Positions 59,408-64,000 of a stretch of 64,000 nt of DNA are shown piece after piece. Position numbers and translations under genes: made by a program. The DNA lies in NCBI GenBank assembly GCA_045641625.1, contig JAZUHH010000095.1, positions 6,990 to 70,989 of the forward strand, read 5' to 3'. Within the stretch, counting starts at the first letter, position 1, and each line of letters opens with the position of its first letter. This stretch comes from UBA1723 sp045641625 (GTDB lineage Bacteria > Bacteroidota > Bacteroidia > Bacteroidales > Paludibacteraceae). Under the pieces are notes generated by a model. The model had not been told where the DNA came from. It did no database searches and was given only the letters and a program-made list of their open reading frames with translations.

Positions 59408-61813
59408 TTATCGGATATTAGCGATACTGATGATGTCGGCAAACACTCCGGCAGCAGTTACTGCGGCACCTGCTCCGTATCCGCGTATCATCATCGGATC
59501 CTTGTATCTTGCTGTGTTAATGATAATCAAGTTGTTGCTACCCTCAAGGTCATAGAATGGATGGCGCGAGTCAACAGCCTGAAGTCCGACCATAGTCTTT
59601 CCTCCGTCAAGTGTTGCAACAAATCTCCATCTCTTGCCCTCTGCAGCGATAACCTTTCTCTTCTCTTCGAACTCTGCGTCGAACTTCTCGATCTTAGCCC
59701 AGAAATCGTCAAGTGTACCCTCGAAGAAGTCGTTAGGGATAAACAAGTTCTTCTCAACATCCTCCTGGCTAACCTTCAAACCACTTTCACGGGCAAGGAT
59801 GACCAACTTTCTTATCACGTCCTTACCGCTTAGGTCGATACGAGGATCCGGCTCGGCAAATCTTGCCTCCATAGCCATTCTGATAGCCTTGCTCAAAGGA
59901 ATCTCCTCGCTGATTGTATTGAAGATAAAGTTCAATGTACCTGAAAGGACAGCCTCCAACTTCAAGATTCTATCGCCCGAATAGATTAGGTCTCCGATAG
60001 TGTTGATGATAGGAAGTCCTGCACCTACGTTAGTCTCGAACAAATACTTGATGCCTCTCTTGCGGGCTGTGTTCTTCAAGTTTATATAGTTGTCATAGTC
60101 GCCTGAAGCCGCAATCTTGTTTGCGCAGACTACAGAGATATTATGCTGAAGCAAGTCCGAATACATTGCTGCGATAGCCGGAGCGGCTGTACAGTCAACG
60201 AATACGCAGTTGAAAGCGTTAAGCTCGAACAATGCCTTCTTCAAAGACTCTGGAGTGGATTCCTTACCCTCTGTCTTCAAAAGTTCGTTATATTTTGTAA
60301 GGTCAACGCCGTCACGATCCAAGATGAACTTGGAAACATCAGCAACTCCCATCACGTTCAACTTGACACCGTTCTGGTTCATGATAAGTTCCTTTTGCGA
60401 GTGTAGCTGCTCAAGCAAGCTGCCGCCGACAGTTCCTGTTCCTACCACAAAGATGTTCAACTCCTGATACTCAGTCAAGAAGAATGACTCATGGATTGCA
60501 TTCAAGGCCTTCTTGATATTCTTCTTTTCAAGCACTACAGTGATACTTGTCTCAGAAGAGCCCTGGTTCATCGCAACGATATTGATGTTGTTTCTGCCAA
60601 GTGCATTGAACAACTTTCCTGCTGTTCCCGTAGCGTTCTTCATATTCTCGCCTACGATAACGACAGAAGCAAGATCTCTCATTGTCTGAACTTTGCAGGC
60701 GTTCATACCTGTCAAACTTTGGCTCAAGCTGTTGAAGTAGCCCTCGAACTCGACTGGAACGCAGACCGAGAACGAACCTCCGGCTGCAGAAAGAGAGAAT
60801 ATTGTATAAGGGACATGGTCGCTCTCTAGCACCATTGCCGCCTCAGAAACCATACGTGGAAGGTAATCCGAAGGAAGGCCTGTGAATGTGTACATGACAC
60901 AATCGTCCTGACTTGCAATACCTTTGATAACCTTGTCCTCTGGATTTGGAGTAGAGGAAATAACTGTTGTGTTTCCGTTGCAGATATTCTTCATTGAAAG
61001 AGGAATGTTTGCCTCTGCAAGTGGAGTAATGGCATCAGAGAACAATGTTCCGACACCGTTGATAGAAAGCTCTCTTGCCTCCTCGTAGCTCATGTGCTCG
61101 ATTAGGTATGCCGAAGAAATCTTGTTTGGATCTGCGCTCATAAACTCATCGTTCTGCTTCCAAACCTGCATCTCCTGAGCTCCCAAGAACTTTGCTATAT
61201 AGGCAGCTGTAAGGTCCGAAGATCCACGTCCCAAAGTTGCTACCTCGTCGTTATTTGTTCCTGCGATGAATCCCTGGCACACTACAGTTCCCTTGATCTT
61301 AGAGAAAGTTGCCTTGATCTTCTCGGCTGTGCTCTCCTCCTCGATAGTGTAACCGCAATCAGCATCTCCCTCGGCAATGATGAAACGAGTAGAGTCAAGC
61401 ATTCTTGCTCCGATCATCTCGCTGACAATGACAGAAACCAAACGCTCTCCATACGAAAGGAAAGTTGCAAGAATGTTGTCTGTCCAGTCACGGAAGATTG
61501 TTAGGGCCTGCATCATGCTGTCCATTTCTGCATATAGGCGGTTAAGTTCGCTTAAGGCTGCAGACTGGCGATCCTCGGGCACAACCTGACGTGCCAATTC
61601 GGTGTGACGGGTCTTCAAATCCTCATATCTGCTGATTATCGACTTCGAGTCGCCTGTTGACGCCTCCTCAACGACCTCACCTAGAAGGTCCGTTACTCCG
61701 TCCATAGCCGAGACAACAACAATTGCGTTCTTCTCTGACTCGACTATGCTTTTCACCTTTTTTAAATGTTCAGCGGAACCTACAATTGCTCCACCAAATT
61801 TTAGCACTTTCAT
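59408..61813 (-). CDS. thrA: Bifunctional aspartate kinase/homoserine dehydrogenase (kinase signature residues altered)
   Basis: The 801-residue product has an aspartate-kinase domain (1-285), ACT domains (about 310-460) and a homoserine dehydrogenase (465-801) with VGTGTVGGSLLEQL (NAD(P) binding) and an intact catalytic region. In the kinase domain, KFGGTSV is KFGGAIV (5-11), the usual TDVDG is KQNDE (220-224) and FGAKVLHPRT is NGVGTLFSDA (253-262); Lys5 and Asp201 in RGSSD remain. The dehydrogenase part looks normal. Feedback by threonine through the ACT domains is expected. It heads the operon. Kinase competence is uncertain, so another lysine-sensitive aspartate kinase may be needed. Confidence 0.92.
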   Translation of the reverse strand: MKVLKFGGAIVGSAEHLKKVKSIVESEKNAIVVVSAMDGVTDLLGEVVEEASTGDSKSIISRYEDLKTRHTELARQVVPEDRQSAALSELNRLYAEMDSMMQALTIFRDWTDNILATFLSYGERLVSVIVSEMIGARMLDSTRFIIAEGDADCGYTIEEESTAEKIKATFSKIKGTVVCQGFIAGTNNDEVATLGRGSSDLTAAYIAKFLGAQEMQVWKQNDEFMSADPNKISSAYLIEHMSYEEARELSINGVGTLFSDAITPLAEANIPLSMKNICNGNTTVISSTPNPEDKVIKGIASQDDCVMYTFTGLPSDYLPRMVSEAAMVLESDHVPYTIFSLSAAGGSFSVCVPVEFEGYFNSLSQSLTGMNACKVQTMRDLASVVIVGENMKNATGTAGKLFNALGRNNINIVAMNQGSSETSITVVLEKKNIKKALNAIHESFFLTEYQELNIFVVGTGTVGGSLLEQLHSQKELIMNQNGVKLNVMGVADVSKFILDRDGVDLTKYNELLKTEGKESTPESLKKALFELNAFNCVFVDCTAAPAIAAMYSDLLQHNISVVCANKIAASGDYDNYINLKNTARKRGIKYLFETNVGAGLPIINTIGDLIYSGDRILKLEAVLSGTLNFIFNTISEEIPLSKAIRMAMEARFAEPDPRIDLSGKDVIRKLVILARESGLKVSQEDVEKNLFIPNDFFEGTLDDFWAKIEKFDAEFEEKRKVIAAEGKRWRFVATLDGGKTMVGLQAVDSRHPFYDLEGSNNLIIINTARYKDPMMIRGYGAGAAVTAAGVFADIISIANIR

Positions 61814-61867
61814 ATATTAAATTGTATATATTGTTGCGAAATCGAATGTATATTCTTTATCAAGGTG

Positions 61868-61875
61868 CAAAGATA
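61868..61875 (-). promoter_or_regulatory. -7 promoter box for the thrA operon
   Basis: TATCTTTG (minus strand), followed by CACC, is an exact TAnnTTTG match 55 bp before the thrA start. No leader peptide rich in Thr or Ile codons is visible in the short leader. Confidence 0.7.
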
Positions 61876-61947
61876 CAAAAGATTTTAGAGAGAAATGGCA
61901 TTTTTTATAATTTATTGGAAAGAATACCTGTAGCATAGTATTATCAA

Positions 61948-61987
61948 AAACAAACGCGGGAAGTTATTCCTTCTCGCGTTTGTTTCT
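61948..61987 (-). terminator. Terminator hairpin overlapping a possible small gene
   Basis: AAACAAACGCG/CGCGTTTGTTT arms with a 16-nt internal segment are flanked by T-rich sequence on both sides. On the minus strand TTTGTTTTTG follows. The 5' arm overlaps the last codons of the small frame ending at 61964. Confidence 0.75.
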
Positions 61988-62098
61988 TCTTTTCCATTCC
62001 TGATCCGGATCATATTGGGGAATATCAAAAATCCACACATCTCCAAGCGCCAAAAAGCCACCATAATTTAAGCATTCAAGCAAAAAAAATGCCAACAT
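61964..62098 (-). CDS. Possible small protein (44 residues), start uncertain
   Basis: The frame from ATG 62098 encodes 44 residues: a hydrophobic N-terminus (MLAFFLLECLNYGGFLAL) then a charged tail (DIPQYDPDQEWKRRNKREKE). An ATG at 62117 in another frame begins MKKLS, so a one-base change near 62092 would join it to give a more typical signal peptide; a run of eight T (minus strand) lies at the junction. A plausible -7 box (62139-62146) and a strong terminator frame it as a transcribed unit. I do not recognise a family. It may be a real tiny gene, a frameshifted one, or a non-coding RNA. Confidence 0.4.
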   Translation of the reverse strand: MLAFFLLECLNYGGFLALGDVWIFDIPQYDPDQEWKRRNKREKE

Positions 62099-62138
62099 CA
62101 AGCTAAGTTTCTTCATTTCACTACCATTTTATGATGGC

Positions 62139-62146
62139 AAAGACAA
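62139..62146 (-). promoter_or_regulatory. -7-like box for possible small gene
   Basis: TGTCTTTG (minus strand), followed by CC, matches seven of eight positions of TAnnTTTG, with TTG about 21 bp upstream as the -33 element. Confidence 0.45.
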
Positions 62147-62174
62147 ACAATAGAGAGAGGAATCAACACAAAAC

Positions 62175-62208
62175 AAAAAAACTCGTCACTGGAAGGTGAC
62201 GAGTTTTT
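62175..62208 (-). terminator. Terminator of TM2 protein gene
   Basis: AAAAACTCGTCAC/GTGACGAGTTTTT with a 6-nt loop ends in a T tract on the minus strand. It lies 16 bp past the TM2 stop. Confidence 0.9.
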
Positions 62209-62223
62209 CGCTTTATCAAGCAC

Positions 62224-62421
62224 TTACTTCAACTTGGCATTGTATTTTGTTACCTGAGCGCCCAAAGTGAACAAGTCCCACAATGTTCCGAAACCTGCCA
62301 AACCTAGAGTCAGGAACCACAAGATACCTGTTCCTACCTTACCTAAATAGAAACGATGAATGCCACTGATTCCAATAATGCTAAGGAACAAAAGCAAATA
62401 AGCTACACCTTTTGATTTCAT
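62224..62421 (-). CDS. TM2-domain membrane protein
   Basis: This 65-residue protein is a TM2-domain protein: two transmembrane helices with the motif GIHRFYLGKVGTGILWFLTLGLAGFGTLWDLF between and within them, including the conserved HRFYLG and G-x-WDLF. ATG 62421 is preferred over TTG 62427. Such proteins are widespread in bacteria; their function is not known. It has its own promoter and terminator. Confidence 0.9.
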   Translation of the reverse strand: MKSKGVAYLLLFLSIIGISGIHRFYLGKVGTGILWFLTLGLAGFGTLWDLFTLGAQVTKYNAKLK

Positions 62422-62486
62422 AGTCAATAATTTTGTTTGTCACAATTTATATAAGGCATTATGACTCAACCTCTAAAGAACGGATG

Positions 62487-62494
62487 CAAAGTTA
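62487..62494 (-). promoter_or_regulatory. -7 promoter box for TM2 protein
   Basis: TAACTTTG (minus strand), followed by CATCC, is an exact TAnnTTTG match with a leader of about 60 nt. Confidence 0.6.
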
Positions 62495-62525
62495 AATAAA
62501 AAAAGTTATACAATGATCCTCATAA

Positions 62526-62557
62526 TAAAAAAACTCGCCGCCTTTCGGCAGCGAGTT
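62526..62557 (-). terminator. Terminator of pckG
   Basis: AACTCGCTGCC/GGCGGCGAGTT (minus strand, one mismatch, AAA-type loop) is followed by TTTTTTTATTATG. It is 28 bp past the pckG stop. Confidence 0.85.
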
Positions 62558-62584
62558 CCTAAAATATATGATAATTCAAATGAA

Positions 62585-64000
62585 TTACATACCAAGACGC
62601 TTCTTAAGAGTCTCAAGACGCTCAGAAAGCTCCTTTGGAAGGTGTCCAGCGAACTTAGCATAGTGCTCCTCGATACGCTCAACCTCATCCTTCCACTCGT
62701 CAACGTTAACAGCAAGAACCTGCTCCATTGTCTTCTCATTCCAGCAAGAGTCAAGACCCTCGATGTTGATAGCACCCTTAGCAGGAACCTTTCCGATTGG
62801 AGTGTCAACTGTCTCACCCTGACCGTTGCAACGATCGAAGATGTAAGCAAGTACACGGCTGTTATCACCGTAACCTGGCCACAAGAAACCAGCTGGAAGA
62901 GCCTTGTTGCTCTTGTCACGACGGAACCAGTTAACGAAGAAGATCTTAGGCATGTTCTTACCACCCTTAGCCTGTGGCAACTTCTCCATGTCGATCCAGT
63001 GCTGGAAGTAGACACCCATGTTGTAACCACAGAATGGCAACATTGCGAATGGATCACGACGAACACCAGCCTTCAAACCGATAGCAGCAGCTGTAACCTC
63101 AGAACCTACGATAGATCCCATGAACACACCGTGTGCCCAATCCTCAGCCTCGTGTACCAATGGAACTGTATTAGGACGACGACCACCGAATAGGATAGCA
63201 TCAACCTTAACACCCTTTGGAGACTCCCAGTCTGAAGCGATACCTGGACAGTTAGCAGCAGGAGCAGCGAAACGTGAGTTCTTGTGAGCAACTGGATTCT
63301 TATCCTCGTCACGAGAAGCAGGATCGTTTACGATGTTACCCTTCCAGTCGATTGTACCCTTAGGACAGTCGTAACCAATTCCTTCCCACCAAATATCGTT
63401 ATCTGGAGTCAAACCTACGTTTGTGAAGATTGTGTTCTTGCAGCAAGAATCAAGAGCGTTCTTGTTAGTCTTAGCTGAAGTATATGGAGCTACACCGAAG
63501 AAACCAGCCTCTGGGTTGATTGCGCGAAGGTTACCCTCCTCGTCGAACTTCATCCAAGCGATATCGTCTCCGATAGTCTCAACCTTCCAACCTGGAATAG
63601 TTGGGATAAGCATAGCCAAGTTAGTCTTACCACAAGCTGATGGGAATGCAGCACAAACACACTTAGTCTCCTTAGTAGCCTCCTTAGTAAGCTTAAGGAT
63701 AAGCATGTGCTCAGCCAACCAACCCTCTTCCTGTGCCATCTTAGAAGCAATACGAAGAGCGAAACACTTCTTACCAAGAAGAGCGTTACCACCGTAACCT
63801 GAACCGTATGTCCAAATCTCGTGCTCCTCAGGGAACTGAACGATGTACTTGTCATCGATTGGAGCGCAAGCCCACTTAGCATCCTTAAGACCCTCTGGCA
63901 ATGGCTTACCAACAGAGTGGATACATGGGATGAAGTCATTCTTCTCCTCGATTAGCTTAAGTGCACCAGCACCCATACGAGTCATGATCTTCATTGAACC
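62585..64000 (-). CDS. pckG: Phosphoenolpyruvate carboxykinase (GTP), 5' end outside window
   Basis: The frame is open to the right edge (first codons G-S-M-K-I-M-T), so the N-terminal quarter is missing; 471 residues are present. The nucleotide P-loop is FPSACGKTNLAML, and HSVGKPLPEG, ETIGDDIAWMKFDEEGNLRAINPE (metal-binding and GTP sites) and FGGRRPNTVPLVHEA are GTP-PEPCK features. It interconverts oxaloacetate and PEP with GTP/GDP; in Bacteroidota it often runs toward oxaloacetate during succinate fermentation. The coding sequence uses strongly biased codons, typical of high expression. Confidence 0.95.
   Translation of the reverse strand, partial: GSMKIMTRMGAGALKLIEEKNDFIPCIHSVGKPLPEGLKDAKWACAPIDDKYIVQFPEEHEIWTYGSGYGGNALLGKKCFALRIASKMAQEEGWLAEHMLILKLTKEATKETKCVCAAFPSACGKTNLAMLIPTIPGWKVETIGDDIAWMKFDEEGNLRAINPEAGFFGVAPYTSAKTNKNALDSCCKNTIFTNVGLTPDNDIWWEGIGYDCPKGTIDWKGNIVNDPASRDEDKNPVAHKNSRFAAPAANCPGIASDWESPKGVKVDAILFGGRRPNTVPLVHEAEDWAHGVFMGSIVGSEVTAAAIGLKAGVRRDPFAMLPFCGYNMGVYFQHWIDMEKLPQAKGGKNMPKIFFVNWFRRDKSNKALPAGFLWPGYGDNSRVLAYIFDRCNGQGETVDTPIGKVPAKGAINIEGLDSCWNEKTMEQVLAVNVDEWKDEVERIEEHYAKFAGHLPKELSERLETLKKRLGM

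Noticed and set aside
61814..61867. Threonine attenuator leader upstream of thrA
   Set aside because: The leader after the promoter is only about 50 nt, with no Thr/Ile-rich peptide and no terminator/antiterminator pair.
62513..63193. 226-codon + strand frame opposite pckG
   Set aside because: It lies fully inside the well-supported pckG gene and shows Leu/Val/Thr bias typical of antisense translation.
1..64000. CRISPR arrays, IS elements, prophage genes, rRNA operons
   Set aside because: I looked for regular spaced repeats, transposase or integrase motifs, phage structural genes and rRNA; none were seen.

Overview
This 64 kb window is chromosomal DNA of a Bacteroidota bacterium, most likely order Bacteroidales. 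The evidence is mutually consistent: type IX secretion (T9SS) sorting domains of both type A and type B, a PorP/SprF protein, Asp-rich lipoprotein N-termini, menaquinone MenG, lipid A KdtA, GTP-type PEP carboxykinase, DUF1015 and DUF4827 proteins, and many copies of the Bacteroidota -7 promoter box TAnnTTTG. Genus cannot be fixed from the sequence. I see no phage, IS element or CRISPR array.

Layout. 1-6217 (+) is a surface-polysaccharide or glycan locus: UDP-glucose dehydrogenase (cut by the window start), UDP-glucuronate 4-epimerase, a membrane-bound UDP-HexNAc 4,6-dehydratase, a PglC-like phosphoglycosyl transferase and a PglE-like aminotransferase. 6256-10849 (-) holds a GNAT acetyltransferase, a secreted M6 metalloprotease with a T9SS tail, and an acyl-CoA ligase. 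10989-16607 (-) is an iron/redox locus: a ScdA_N-hemerythrin-LuxR fusion regulator, a DUF1111 di-heme lipoprotein, an imelysin lipoprotein and an outer-membrane porin. 16880-20455 is an unexplained locus of three alpha/beta-hydrolases around one ATP-grasp ligase. 20676-24776 holds a PfkB sugar kinase, two identical tRNA-Asn genes and clpB. 25020-29016 (+) encodes a TolC/EmrA/EmrB-type efflux operon. 29220-36834 (-) is a T9SS module of PorP/SprF, an OmpA-family protein and a 1783-residue type B cargo protein. 37015-49788 (-) is mostly housekeeping: birA, cysE, ctpA, trmH, DUF4827, FKBP, nrnA, yigZ, a DEAD-box helicase, an AT-rich repeat protein, DUF1015 and menG. 49867-52688 (-) has a carboxylesterase and two small exported proteins. 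52820-61813 (-) runs thrA, apgM, thrC, gltX, kdtA and a HAD-thioredoxin fusion. 61964-64000 has a possible tiny gene, a TM2 protein and pckG (cut by the window end).

The most noteworthy points are: (i) the porin and DUF1111 promoters share an ungapped core (27 of 36 positions, same spacing) with an 18-bp palindrome that recurs at the imelysin promoter and twice at the DUF1111 promoter, implying a small regulon next to a hemerythrin-type regulator; (ii) a three-segment alternative hairpin in the porin leader; (iii) the esterase/ATP-grasp locus, whose product I cannot assign; (iv) an in-frame HAD-thioredoxin fusion; (v) a ThrA whose aspartate kinase domain lacks several signature residues. Functional statements rest on motif recognition; no database search was run.
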